From assembly GCA_944472155.2 (NCBI GenBank), contig OX235277.1, positions 18,796,804 through 18,860,803 on the forward strand: a stretch of DNA of 64,000 nt, written 5' to 3'. A program made the translations under genes and the position numbers. Below are positions 22,581 to 32,207 of the stretch, piece after piece. Positions within the stretch are counted from its first letter, which is position 1; the number at the start of each line of letters is the position of its first letter. The notes under the pieces are model-generated. The model was not told the origin of the DNA and did no database searches. It saw only the letters and a program-made list of their open reading frames with translations. The stretch comes from Trichobilharzia szidati (lineage: Eukaryota > Platyhelminthes > Trematoda > Strigeidida > Schistosomatidae).

Positions 22581-22984
22581 TTAATTGTTGTTCTATATCT
22601 CAATATCAAAAATGAATATTGATTGCTAATTAGCTGATAGCTGATGTCAGGTTATTGAATCCTTAATGCTGAACGAGCCTTACCATTTCGGTTTTCAATG
22701 TAGTCATAGAAACTAGACGAGTTTCACTTGTCATTGGTATGATATAACTGGAGGTAACTAAACCACTCTTCCTGCTTGGTAGGCGTCTTCAATAAGTCGC
22801 ATACATAACATTTAGGTAAATTAAACAGTGCAATAAAAACAGCTTTTACAGGATGAATATGATGAATTCACTATATTTCATAGAGTCTTTATCAGCTGTA
22901 TACAGTCTGAATAATAAAATACATGAGTATTCAATGTAATATGATTTCGAAATAATTTCACTGAATAGGCAGTTCACTACTAGA

Positions 22985-23345
22985 CAGTTGGAGACAGTCG
23001 GCAAGAAGCCTTCGAACTAGGTTCCATGTTTGTTAGCACTCAGTCACCAGCCAGCAAGGCATATCTGCAATCCTGAGGGAACCCATTTTCCTCCTAATGC
23101 TGCCTGAAGTCAGAGAGTTAACTCTAACCTCCTGTGGGACTGTAATAGACACAGTGATAAGTTACTAGAGTGTAACAAATGTCATACGACTGTTTCTTGG
23201 TGCTGTTACGTACACGGAATCGAATCCTAAATAAGATTTGAATCACTTCAAGGTTGCAGATACGCTATGCTGACTGGGAAGTGGCAACAAGCATGCAACT
23301 AAGGTTCAAGACTTCCTGCTTATTCATTCCAAACATCGAATAACA
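22985..23345. repeat. Inverted multimer of a tRNA-like (S/D) repeat
   Basis: Three parts of the family described at 61018-61708 lie in the order S(-) 22985-23130, D(+) about 23150-23215 and S(+) about 23220-23345. S carries the tRNA-like head and the GGCAxCGGCAxGAAGCC tail; D carries the ACTAGTxACTAG...TCTTGGTG block. It is decayed, with no coding content. Confidence 0.65.
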
Positions 23346-23399
23346 ACAACTCAGAATTCAGCATGATAGCAAGTCACCTAATATGGTAACTAATACTAT

Positions 23400-24480
23400 C
23401 TCGACAAAGCAATAAGAAGACCTAATTTGTCTCAATCGTGTAATGTTGTATTTGCGCAACACATTTCGAACAATCTGATCACACACGGACTTGTCATAGG
23501 AATGTGTATATATGAAATTAATAAAGAGTTAAGAGGTGAGAAAATAGACTGCTTAGGTCAAGTTAAAAGGACATATTCAAGGTCAAAATAACAATGAAGA
23601 TCACTAAACGGAATAGCAGAGGTAACAGTACAACTGCTATGGTATCAAAACAAAATTTACTAAGGAAGGTCTAATGTAATGACGAATTGTTTTTGAACGC
23701 ATAAAGGTGGCTTAAACTTTCTAATTGCTAAGGCTTCCACAAACTTTAGGATACGCCCCAAACACGTTTTATAGATAGGCTTAAAAGATATGTAAACGCC
23801 AATATATCTATCTAAGCCCTTTGAAAGTGAGAAAAATGATGTCACATCCCACTGTATTTACCAGTTTGAATGTACGTGTGGATACACATACATAGGGAGG
23901 ACTCATCAATCTCTGCAAGTAAGGGCTGGTTTCAGAGCATATTCCTAAATGGCTCCAGAAACAAATGGAATCTTCAGAACCCATTAATGGTGAGAATAGG
24001 AGAACTATCTCCTCTGTTGCGAAACATATGATAGGGGCAGGATTGCCGTTTACGAGTCTTTTGAACCTATTTATAAAACGTGTTCGGGATAGGGCGTATC
24101 GTAAAGTTTGTGGAAGCCCTAGCCAGCAATTAGAAAGTTTTAACCACCTTTATGCGTTCAACGAAAACAATTCGTCATCACACTAAACCTTCCTTGGTGA
24201 ACTTGGCTTTGATAACGGCCACGGTAGATGTACTATTACCTCTCTTATTCCGTTTAGTGATCTTCATGTCCTTTTAACTTGACCTAAGTGATTTATTTTC
24301 TCACCTCTTAACTTTTTATTAATTTCATATATACACATTCCTATGACAAGTCCGTGTGTGATCAGATTATTCGAAATGTGTTGTGCAAATACATCACAAC
24401 ATGATTCAGATAAATTACGTCTTCTTATTACTTTGTCTAAATTCATAAAATTCATAGAATCTAGTCTACACCAAATAAAG
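23400..24480. mobile_element. Penelope-like fragment with inverted terminal copies
   Basis: A plus-strand GIY-YIG fragment (about 23795-24190; CTCGYTYIGRTHQSLQ at 23870-23915, then CVQ...QFVITLNLP) and its 3' UTR (to 24470) are preceded by the same C-terminus and 3' UTR on the minus strand (23845-23400; frame 23845-23660 encodes LKFVEALAIRKFKPPLCVQKQF). The arms of about 390 bp (23400-23790 and 24065-24470) are inverted copies. This is the inverted pseudo-LTR layout known for PLEs. The same element recurs without the inverted arm at 36210-36890. Confidence 0.82.
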
Positions 24481-24482
24481 GA

Positions 24483-24530
24483 CTAGATGCATGACAGTTA
24501 CTACTAACTAGTGTCCAATCAAAGTAGACA
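24483..24530 (-). repeat. D-part fragment of the S/D repeat
   Basis: This short piece (GACTAGATGCATGACAG, then ACTAGTGTCCAATCAAA) matches 61650-61705. No other part of the family is next to it. Confidence 0.55.
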
Positions 24531-24830
24531 ATTCATTTTATGAGAGTAAATTAATATGTCAGAAATCCGGAGACTTGGTCCGATTAACATCTTTGACCTC
24601 TTTCAGTCTGTTTTAATAACCCTTGACATGATTAAGTAAACGTCTCCACTTATTGCCTAAATTATCCATAAAATATAACAGTATTCCTTTCTTTGCTATT
24701 ATATAATGTCTCTCTCTCTCTGATGATCACAATTGGCTATTCTAACTTCCCGTACACTTTTCATCATATCATCTTTATTTCTGACATTTCATTCTAGCCT
24801 TATAAAATAATAATTTTTTGTATCATTCCC
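24531..24830. other. Unassigned spacer
   Basis: No gene or repeat recognised, apart from a short (CT)n run at 24707-24720. Confidence 0.45.
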
Positions 24831-25684
24831 TTAGGTTTTGAGTGGATTATAGAGCTTTAACAACGCATCTCCACACTGTTCTATTTTCTGCTGTCCTCTT
24901 CAGCTGGCTGGCTCCACGATTACCCACAATCTCTCATCTCCAACCCATTGCACCGACAACCCACTCTTTGCTTCCCATTGGGGTTCCACTCGAGCAATGA
25001 CCTATCACGCGATGTCATTCGATGACCTCCCCAACCTATACCCGATCTATCTTCATTTTCTTCCACAACATATTTTTTGAGCAGTCGGCCATTGGTTGGT
25101 TTGTTCCCAGAGTTTCTTGTCACTAATTCTTTCTGGCTCCAGCCATCTGATCTTCAGTATGAAGCCAGTAAAGTGGAGAGCTGTTGATACAAGTCCGCAA
25201 CTTATTGGAAACCCTTTTCGTGGTACGTAGTGCAAGTTCCTGACCCATATAGAACTGACTGACCTCACATTTGTGTTGAAAACCCAGAGGATCTTGCTTT
25301 TATGTTGAGGCGGAGTTCATATTTCCTAAATGGTTTTAGGTTGATGAAGGCGTATCTTACCTTTCCTATTCTAACTTTGACATCTTCATCCGTGGTATCC
25401 ACCTGTAGTTGAAACGATGCTTCCTAGATAAGTGAAGAAAAGAAGTAACCTCTGTCAAATCTCTCCCGTTAACAGTGAATGTTGCTGTCGGTTTATTATC
25501 TTCATCAACTCAGTGTTCTCTACGTTCACTTAAAGTCCTGTCTTCGCTGCCAGCCAGACTCTTCAACCAGTTTATGGGTTTTTGCTTGTAAGTCTTCGAG
25601 TCTGTGTGACATTAGAGATATATCATTCGTGGCGAAATCCATATCTTCTAGAGTCTTATTAACAGTTGTCGAGTGTATTCCTGT
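24831..25684 (-). mobile_element. RTE-clade (SR2-like) 3' half
   Basis: On the minus strand it begins at the RT catalytic block. The frame 25771-25526 has Leu-Glu-Asp-Met-Asp-Phe-Ala-Thr-Asn-Asp-Ile-Ser-Leu-Met-Ser-His-Arg, where the canonical FADD has become FATN. It continues through the C-terminal RTE blocks (Pro-Thr-Asn-Gly-Arg, Thr-Ser-Arg-Asp, Trp-Asn-Pro-Asn-Gly-Lys-Gln-Arg-Val-Gly at 25000) to the GTTAAAGCTCTATAATCC end. The catalytic change and multiple frameshifts make it dead. A hammerhead tRNA-like repeat abuts its 5' side. Confidence 0.85.
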
Positions 25685-25780
25685 CTCATCGCTTCCTACA
25701 GTTCGGTTGCCTTGTAACCGGAAGGTTCTGGGTTCAAAACCCAATGGGTGTGTACTGCCGATGAATATCAAATCCTTATA
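25685..25780 (+). mobile_element. Hammerhead tRNA-like repeat fragment
   Basis: It carries the anticodon-arm/B-box part of the tRNA-like head (CCTTGTAACCGGAAGGTTC, GGGTTCAAAACCC) and the start of the ribozyme (GTACTG, CCGATGAA), truncated before the second half. Confidence 0.65.
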
Positions 25781-26039
25781 AAATGAATTGCCTATCCATC
25801 ATAGTTGTATCATGTTTAAATCATATTATATTAATTACTTATATATTGTATTATTCATACTGTATGCAGCTGATGAAAATCTTTTATCCACCATGAAAAA
25901 GCTGTTCTTATTACATTATTGAAGAGAGATAAGTGTATTGAAATTTAAGGGGTTGTTTCAGGCAGATACATTAATACCAAGATATACGGAAAGTGATATA
26001 TCTAAGGACTGGATACCGTTATATTACTGACAAGCCAGC
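25781..26039. other. Spacer with a partial hammerhead-like core
   Basis: GCAGCTGATGA at 25866-25876 matches the PLE hammerhead 5' half, and a GAAA follows at 25894, but no CTGC closes helix I. It is probably a PLE end that has decayed. Confidence 0.35.
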
Positions 26040-26490
26040 AGCCAGTCAGTGTGTTAATTGCACTCCTACAGAGTGAAGTGAAGATGACTCAGTAGCCTGA
26101 AGATTAGTGCTAACTGTAGTAGAGAAGCAAAATGAGGAAGGTGATGTGAGTAAGGGAGAGTGATGCTCAGGTAGGCTTCGTGTGCTTTTGGAAGTGTGTG
26201 GGCGGTTGTTACTTCCCGGCTGCCCACACCTTGGAAGTTGGTTGAGTCTTCAGGTACCTGAAATAGAGAAAAGGTTAGTGTTGCGTGACCGCAGAGCTCA
26301 GGGGACAACTGCTTGAGGCCGGTCACAAGCGGCCTGTTTTTGTTTGTTCTTTTTTCTTTGGTGTGTCTCAGTAGCATATTTATCACTTCTGCCCTGTGAC
26401 ACGGCAGTAGGAAGCGCGGTCGTTGTTAATCCGGGCCCCGACTGATCCGGCATGATATTTTGTGAATTTGTTTGAATCATAGTTGGATCA
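26040..26490 (+). repeat. Dispersed repeat, probable 5' region of an RTE-type element
   Basis: It is highly similar to the reverse complement of 47930-48343: shared blocks include TTCCCGGCTGCCCACACC, TGCGTGACCGCAGAGCTC, GACCGGCCT and GGGCCCGGATTAACAACG. In that second copy it lies upstream of an SR3-like RTE 3' end within one 17-bp target duplication, which suggests it is that element's 5' part. It carries 39 extra bases near 26240-26278 relative to the other copy. Coding potential is unclear. Confidence 0.6.
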
Positions 26491-26899
26491 CAGTCATAAT
26501 AACCCAAATGATAATCTTTGTAAATGAAGCATTTCGGGTCGCAATCTCAAAGATAAGATCTATTCATTTGAGATTGTTTATATACGTCCAATTTCACAGC
26601 TCACTGATAGTTATCTCCAGGCCTCTAACACCAAAGATACAATCTGTTATATTTTATGTCACCCTGTCACTGATGTTTCAGTGCTTCTTGGAAGGTTATT
26701 AAAATTGTTCCCGTGCCCTAAATCATCAAGTGGACCTAAGTGCTAAGTTTAAACTCATCGCCATTACTGCTTATATTGAACCTTGAAACTTCGTTGAAAG
26801 CTTTTAACTTTCCTAATCACTTTGCTTATAAATACAATAGGTCTACTTAAGATGTCACTTTTGTCCTACATCATATTATTGTCTGTAGTCTAAACACAG
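26491..26899. other. Unassigned region
   Basis: No frame or family is supported. Confidence 0.4.
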
Positions 26900-27241
26900 A
26901 CACCAGATATGTTCGGTGTGCCTTCTTTGATTAGACGTCTATCTTTTACTCTGTGCCTAGACCTCTTCTGTTAAACAACCTCACTGCAGCAGAAGTAGGG
27001 TAGTGGATCAATAAATGGCTGTGTCCTTACTTTTCTGATAGGAAGCCGTACACTGCATATATAAAGGGAAGTCATCAATGTTTTCTTCACTAACTTTAGC
27101 AGGTGTTCCTCAAGGTACTGTCCTTTCTTCTTTTCTGTTTCTATTCTTCTTACAAGACTTATTCCAGTCTGATAATTGTATTAAGTATTTTACGAGTTGA
27201 TCACGGACTGATATCAGTTAGAGAATCATTGAAAACCAGGG

Positions 27242-27291
27242 AGTACTGGACAGCTGCTGTTTCATCCTAGTTTGGGAATCATCGGCAGTAC
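27242..27291 (-). ncRNA. Hammerhead ribozyme in the left arm
   Basis: Minus strand: GTACTG/CAGTAC helix I, core CCGATGA (U4 to C), helix II TCC/GGA, GAAAC, short helix III and a GUC cleavage site. It is one substitution away from a canonical core, plus a U-U at the base of helix II. Confidence 0.7.
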
Positions 27292-27901
27292 GCACCCACT
27301 GGGATTCGAACCCAGGACCTTCCGGTTACAAGGCAAGCTCGTATACCATTCAGCCACTGGGACCCGATTCAGTGGCCAGTCCATGAATTCTAACTTCTAC
27401 CAATTCGTGATTTTAGCGCCACCCCAACCAATGTCGTTGCTGGGACATCCATCCACACATGTGACTTCTAATTGGACCTCACTGGTCATGACTTCTCACT
27501 AGAACTGCAGGAAGCTCCAACCTGTAGCAAGTCACTAGCGAAAATCAGAATAATTTTCTATATCTTGGTTTGTAAGGACTGATATCAGTCCGTGATCAAC
27601 TCGTAAAACATAACTAATCCTTACAAACCAAACTAAAGAAAATCATTCTGATGCTCGCTAGTGACTTGCTACAGGTTGGAGCTTCCTGCAGTTCTAGTGA
27701 GAAGTCGTGACCAGTGAGGTCCAATTAGAAGTCACGTGTGGATGGATTTCCACCAAGGACAATAGTTGGGGTCGCGCTAAAATCACGAATTGGTAGAAGT
27801 TAGAATTCATGGGCTCGCCATTGAATCGGGTCCCAGTGGCTGAATGGTATACGAGCTTGCCTTGTAACCAGAAGGTCCTGGGTTCGAATCCCGGTGGGTG
27901 C

Positions 27902-27950
27902 GTACTGCCGATGATTCCCAAACTAGCATGAAACAGCAGCTGTCCAGTAC
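27902..27950 (+). ncRNA. Hammerhead ribozyme in the right arm
   Basis: GTACTG (27902) and CAGTAC (27945-27950) close helix I. The core CCGATGA carries the same U4 to C change as the left arm, GUC precedes the cleavage point, and helix II is weakened (GCA for GGA). Confidence 0.7.
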
Positions 27951-28317
27951 TCCCTGGTTTTCAATGATTCTCTAACTGATATCAGTCCGTGATCAACTCG
28001 TAAAACATAACTAATCCTTACAAACCAAGATATAGAAAATGTATTAAGTATGCCAGTGGTTTGACTGTTTCTATGCCAGCTACTTCTCAATCAGATTGTT
28101 CCAAAATGAATAACTTTTTATCAGAAATTAGTCAGTGGTCCTTGAGCTCAAATGGTCTTAAGCTAGATCACTGCAAATTTCAGGTTATCGATTTCACTTT
28201 CAGACACAAGCGCAACATACATGATTTTAGTATCATAGATGCTACTGAATTTGAAACTAAGTCGAATGTTGAAAACCTTCCTTCCTTGGATTATGTGTTT
28301 TCATCTGATTTCTCCTG

Positions 28318-28930
28318 GTGACTTCCCACGTCATATCATATCTGCGGGAGCAGTTACATTGGAAGAAGAGAAAGAAGAGCATATCTACGATTTTCTGAAC
28401 ATGTACCAAAAAGCTTATGTCTAAACGGAACAAATGCTTGCAACAGTGCCATCACCAGGCATCTTCTTGACACGGGTCATGAGGTGAACGTCGCAAAATC
28501 GTTCAAAATTACCAATAGGCAAAAGAGCTCAATTCTTCTGAAGTTTGCTGAAGCCATCTGCATCAAGCGCCTGAAACCTGATTTGTGCGTTCAGAAAGAA
28601 ACAGTTATCAGTCTTTCTTTACCCTGGTAACTGGATATTTTCATCTCTCTTTCATCTGAATACGTAATGTCGAAAGTTTCCATTGTGTATGATCACTATT
28701 GTTCGGAATAGTGTTTAATATTATATATATATATATATTATTATTACTGTATGCATATACTGATTGATTGATTTTTGTTTAAAATGAACTCTGTGCAAGT
28801 ATGTTAAAATTGTTTCTGTAGATATACTTAATAATGACTTTGGCCTGTAAGCAGCTGATGAGAAGGCAACGAAATAAACAATGATGGTACCACTTTATTC
28901 TGCAAAAACTGTAGTTCTCGCTTTATTCAA
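28318..28930 (+). mobile_element. Penelope-like 3' fragment (GIY-YIG plus hammerhead end)
   Basis: The reading CGSSYIGRRERRA (about 28340) through Ser-Glu-His-Val-Pro-Lys, Ile-Thr-Arg-His-Leu-Leu-Asp-Thr-Gly-His, ILLKFAEAICIKRLK and DLCVQKETVISLSLPW, then a stop at 28628, gives a nearly intact GIY-YIG domain. The YIG tyrosine, the following Arg and the Glu-His are kept; one frameshift lies near 28420. A 3' UTR with (AT)n at 28723-28740 and a hammerhead at 28851-28903 follows. It is inserted in the CR1 RT, which resumes at 28931. Confidence 0.88.
28851..28903 (+). ncRNA. PLE type I hammerhead ribozyme, conserved core
   Basis: Helix I is GCAG (28851-28854) with CTGC (28900-28903). The core is CTGATGA (28855-28861), then a one-pair helix II (G28862/C28870) with loop AAGGCAA, then GAA. 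Helix III is ATAAA (28874-28878) with TTTAT (28894-28898). The cleavage position is after U28899. All invariant core bases are present. Hammerheads in PLE ends are an established feature; the thin helix II suggests it needs help, for example from a second copy. Confidence 0.72.
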
Positions 28931-29100
28931 AAAGATATTTCTTTTGACTTTCTACTTAAGGAAGTTAAGACAATTTAATATCATTCCTCAGTCTCCACTT
29001 TTATAGTTTGTTAATTCTTATATTCTCCTTATTCTTTCTTATCACTCCCCATTAATCTTAACTGAACTACTTAAAAAGACTTTGTTACACTGCTCAAAGC

Positions 29101-29389
29101 GCACTAAAAACTGTTAGCAGGGAGCTGGGTGTGCCACCAAAAACCACTTTGTTAATACACATCGACTTATGCAAGAAATTAACTCCCTCCTCGAATCTCA
29201 TCATGCAGGACTAGAAACAACTACAGACGACTTTATACTTGGCCGACTAAGTGTAGAAACTCTACAATACCTTATCAGGCCAAGACTCATTTTATGTGGT
29301 GAGAAATGTGTCTAAGGCATGATGCTACTAACTTACTGAGAAATATCAAGTAAAAGGACCTTTTTATAATTTCTCTCGTTATTCCGTTG
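29101..29389. other. Unassigned region between CR1 copies
   Basis: A short plus-strand frame (about 29170-29304) reads through but shows no motif I recognise. It may be further CR1 sequence of a different subfamily. Confidence 0.4.
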
Positions 29390-30935
29390 TCGATAGTATC
29401 TTCATTTAAATTTTATGTGCAGATGACCTGATTGTTTCGCTTCCCATTAAGTCTCAGTCAGAATGTTTCAAATTAAATAACTTCCTGTCGGAAATCAGTG
29501 AGTGGTCTAAACTAAATAGCCTCATGCTGAATCCCTCAAAATGCCAGACTATTGACTTCTCCTTTAGGCATAAACGAGATCTACAAACACTAGTAAGATC
29601 TCATGAAGCCTGTTGCATTGAGGGGACTAAAATTGAAACTAAGTCTAATGCAAAATACCTCATCTATCTATTCGACCTTACTTGGACATCTCATTTCCTA
29701 ACGATTTCTAAGAAAGTGTTCTGTCTAACCTACTACATTAAGAAACTAAGACAATTTGGAATCACCCAACCTCTACTTTCACAATTTGTCAACTCTTGTA
29801 TCTTACCTATTCTACTTTACTGCTCCCCGTTAGTCTTTCCTGGGCTACTGAAAAAGGACTATGCCATCCTGAGAAGGATGTTGAAGGTAGTTAGTAGGAC
29901 TAGTGGTGTAAAACTCAGTCAGCTCGTCACTACATTAGTAGAAAGGCATCTGAGTACATGCGAAAAATGGTCTAAAACCATACTCTCCGAACCCCAACAC
30001 CCCCTCTATTCCCAACTCTCTCCTTGTATCTCATCAAGTAGAACCAAAAATCAGTATAAAATAATCTACGCTCGTACAACCAAGTACAGGAACTCAACGA
30101 TACCATATTTGGTCCGTGTTCTAAGTGACAGAGACAATGTTAAGTGCGAAGCCTATGACTTGCTTTTTTGTTAATAACATAATTTTAGACTCTTTCTTAT
30201 TTTGTATTCTATAGTGAACTCCTTCTTAAACATACTTAGCTACCTAAATTATTAACATTGGCTTACTTTTTTGTACTTTACTCTATTCCTTCTTTTGTGT
30301 ATCTACTGGTTCCGACTACATTAGCACTATGAGTATTTACAAAATTGTCCTGTCATTAACCATCATGTAATTATTAGTTTTTGTGGTTGTTGTTGTTTTT
30401 TTTGTTCGGCAATGTTAACTGACAATCATTGGTTGTGAACGCCAATATCACCATCTTGAAATTTTGTATTATGCAGGATTACTCACACTACCACTACAAA
30501 CACTGCATTAGACCTGACAATAAAAAACTAAACAACAACCCTGAAATGTTATTTTATGATTGTTTAATGTTGTTTCAACCTAATTAACTGATCATCTTGG
30601 CGATAAACATTCTTAAATATCACTTCATAACTTCTTGTATGACTACAGCTTTACTGTCACCATTCATAATCACATCATAGCTTCCACTACCCAATACTGA
30701 GATATTATTATATGCTGTTTATTTTCCTTTCTACTTCTTGGTATTTTTTCGCATTTTAAAAAAAAATTAATTTTATTTTTTTGTTTGTTTTTGTTCTTGT
30801 TGTTTTTATATTTATTTTTTGAAATACTCGTTTTAAATGTTGGATAAAATTAGATGCAAATATTGTAGATATGAGCTGAAAATTCCATACTGTACCAATA
30901 GCACTGTTTCTGGAATAAAGCAAATTATTATTATA
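29390..30935 (+). mobile_element. CR1-clade non-LTR retrotransposon, 3' half
   Basis: A 5'-truncated CR1 copy with the end of its RT, complete 3' UTR, an AATAAAG signal (about 30915) and an (ATT)n tail. The 3' UTR (30175-30920) is the reference for the copies in the tandem array and at 46535-47535. RT sequence upstream of the catalytic site is lost. Confidence 0.9.
29410..30174 (+). CDS. CR1 reverse transcriptase C-terminal part
   Basis: An open frame from 29410 to the TAA at 30172-30174. It opens with CADD (29416-29427; normally Y/FADD, the metal-binding aspartates), then Asn-Asn-Phe-Leu-Ser-Glu-Ile-Ser-Glu-Trp, LNPSKCQTIDFSFRHK, Lys-Leu-Arg-Gln-Phe-Gly-Ile, Val-Asn-Ser-Cys-Ile-Leu-Pro-Ile-Leu-Leu-Tyr-Cys-Ser-Pro and a C-terminus rich in Lys/Arg. 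This is the palm end, thumb and C-terminal extension of a CR1-type RT. About 255 codons stay open, the longest uninterrupted CR1 stretch in the window, so the copy is relatively young. It cannot act alone. Confidence 0.9.
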   Translation: MLCADDLIVSLPIKSQSECFKLNNFLSEISEWSKLNSLMLNPSKCQTIDFSFRHKRDLQTLVRSHEACCIEGTKIETKSNAKYLIYLFDLTWTSHFLTISKKVFCLTYYIKKLRQFGITQPLLSQFVNSCILPILLYCSPLVFPGLLKKDYAILRRMLKVVSRTSGVKLSQLVTTLVERHLSTCEKWSKTILSEPQHPLYSQLSPCISSSRTKNQYKIIYARTTKYRNSTIPYLVRVLSDRDNVKCEAYDLLFC

Positions 30936-31004
30936 TTTATATTCTTACTGGACAATTTCATCATTGTAAATGCCCCTGTACTATATAATTTCTTTTTACT
31001 CTTT

Positions 31005-31218
31005 TATGTTCCTAGTGGAAATTAGGACTGCTTCAGGCTACAGCTTGGAAGTTTCGGTAGCAGTGGTGCTTATATTATTTTTTACGGGATGGGGTTGCTA
31101 GCCCCATGCCCGACCTTCCCTCTTTACCAGTCTTATTACTAGCTTAGCAAGGTGAAGGAGTGCGTCTGTGGCAGGAGATCGAATCCTGAACCTCATACGT
31201 GGTTGTACCACCTACGCA
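31005..31218 (-). mobile_element. tRNA-Gly-derived SINE
   Basis: Minus-strand copy with tail GTTCCTAGTGGAAAT at the low end and tRNA-like head at 31218-31140 (B box GATTCGATCTCC), with a decayed A box. It lies directly after the CR1 tail. Confidence 0.72.
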
Positions 31219-31336
31219 CTTGTACTATGTAATGCAAAGAGAATATTAGATGGCATATTGTTGTACTGCATGTTGAAAATTCCGGCTTTTACCAATAGTA
31301 CAGTTTGGAATAAAGGCATTATTATTATTGTTGTTC
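31219..31336 (+). mobile_element. CR1-type 3' tail fragment
   Basis: TGAAAATTCCGG, ACCAATAGTAC and GGAATAAAGGC, then (ATT)n, reproduce the last ~100 bp of the CR1 3' UTR. Nothing else of the element is present. Confidence 0.65.
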
Positions 31337-31869
31337 ATATCGTGAAACTGAGTGATTTTCCCAAGTTATTAGTTAACTTTTAATGAAGTCTACACTGAAA
31401 ATGTTGTCTAGGAAGACAATGAGACATACGCAATTAACTCATTCAGTCCAGTTCAGTTCATAAAACAAAACTATATTAATGTAATTTTACCGCTTTTGAT
31501 GATTTCAGCAAGTGAACACATGAACATGTGACATTTAACTCTTTTATTTTAACAATATACAGAGAATTTTATGTCAATATTAAGAAAATGAAAAGTAATC
31601 GATAAATGTCAGTCAAAAAAAAATCGAATATCAGAACATAAAAGTTTAGTTAGTTATTTAGTAAGGATGGTGTATATTTCTTATTTAGGCAAGAAATCTA
31701 TACATCCAGTGACGTATAATCAAACTGTAGAATAGGATTATTAAATGGCAATACTGAAATACACTGCGATTAAGTGAATCAACAAAGTGATATTGTGGCT
31801 GGTGCTACTGAAGTGGTTATTTAAGTAGTATAATGTGTGTGTGGTGTTTTCTGCCATAATATTGAATTG
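31337..31869. other. Unassigned AT-rich region
   Basis: No supported gene. Confidence 0.4.
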
Positions 31870-32110
31870 CAGTGCTGTAGATTAGATAACAAAAGGAGAA
31901 AAGCAAATATCCTTGTGAAAATAGGCATATCACTCGGTTTAAGTGCTTTTCTTATGCTAATTCTCAAAGTAAAATTGCCTTTTTTAGATGTTAAACTGAC
32001 AAAAGGATCAGGCGGCAGTATAAAAAAATCAGTCTAAACATTTTCACAGCTTTGTTACACTGCGGTATAAAAGAAACTCGGTAAACACCGTGAACTTTAG
32101 GATCAGAGTG
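31870..32110 (+). pseudogene. Penelope-like RT fragment
   Basis: The frame ending at 32037 holds LPFLDVKLTKGSGGSIKKSV, equivalent to the IPFLDVELTRR...SIHRK block of the PLE at 18226-18618. It is truncated on both sides and followed at once by an inverted PLE end. Confidence 0.7.
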
Positions 32111-32154
32111 ATTGGAGACGAGTCCAATGAATGAAAAACAAAGCGAAATTGTTT

Positions 32155-32207
32155 TTACTGATGTTTCGCTATTTAATGCTGCTTCTAGCAGCTTTATCGA
32201 AGTATCA
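32155..32207 (-). ncRNA. PLE hammerhead variant (left arm)
   Basis: Minus strand: helix I UACU/AGUA, core UCGAUAA, a strong hairpin (GCTGCT/AGCAGC) in helix II, then GCGAAAC and an AUC cleavage site. Positions 3 and 8 are U and A instead of C and G. Confidence 0.5.

Larger units (their letters stand above)
27177..28051. mobile_element. Inverted dimer of the ~400-bp hammerhead repeat with 12-bp target duplication
   Basis: TGTATTAAGTAT occurs at 27177-27188 and 28040-28051, flanking an 851-bp insert in a CR1 RT. The left part (27189-27600) is the repeat on the minus strand and the right part (27601-28039) is the repeat on the plus strand. Each has a tRNA-like head (B box GGGTTCGAA) and a ribozyme. 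CCTTACAAACC recurs at 27619 and 28016, so the plus arm runs 24 bases into a further unit; unit length is 397 bp. This shows the insert was copied from a multimeric template. Confidence 0.92.
26900..29100 (+). pseudogene. CR1-clade reverse transcriptase, split by two insertions
   Basis: Pieces at 26900-27188, 28052-28317 and 28931-29100 join in order. The first holds RT block B (Gly-Val-Pro-Gln-Gly-Thr-Val-Leu, about 27103-27126). The second begins with the catalytic-site block, now YASG instead of YADD (28048-28060), then Leu-Ser-Glu-Ile-Ser-Gln-Trp-Ser and Ile-Asp-Phe-Thr-Phe-Arg-His-Lys. The third resumes at Leu-Arg-Lys-Leu-Arg-Gln-Phe. A hammerhead inverted dimer (27189-28039) and a PLE piece (28318-28930) sit at the two breaks. 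It is inactive through both insertions, stops and the lost catalytic aspartates. Confidence 0.85.

Noticed and set aside
25866..25898. Another PLE hammerhead
   Set aside because: GCAGCTGATGA and GAAA are present, but no matching CTGC closes helix I, and helix II does not form.
27840..27900. tRNA gene in the hammerhead repeat
   Set aside because: A and B boxes are clear, but no complete cloverleaf forms and the ribozyme follows directly.
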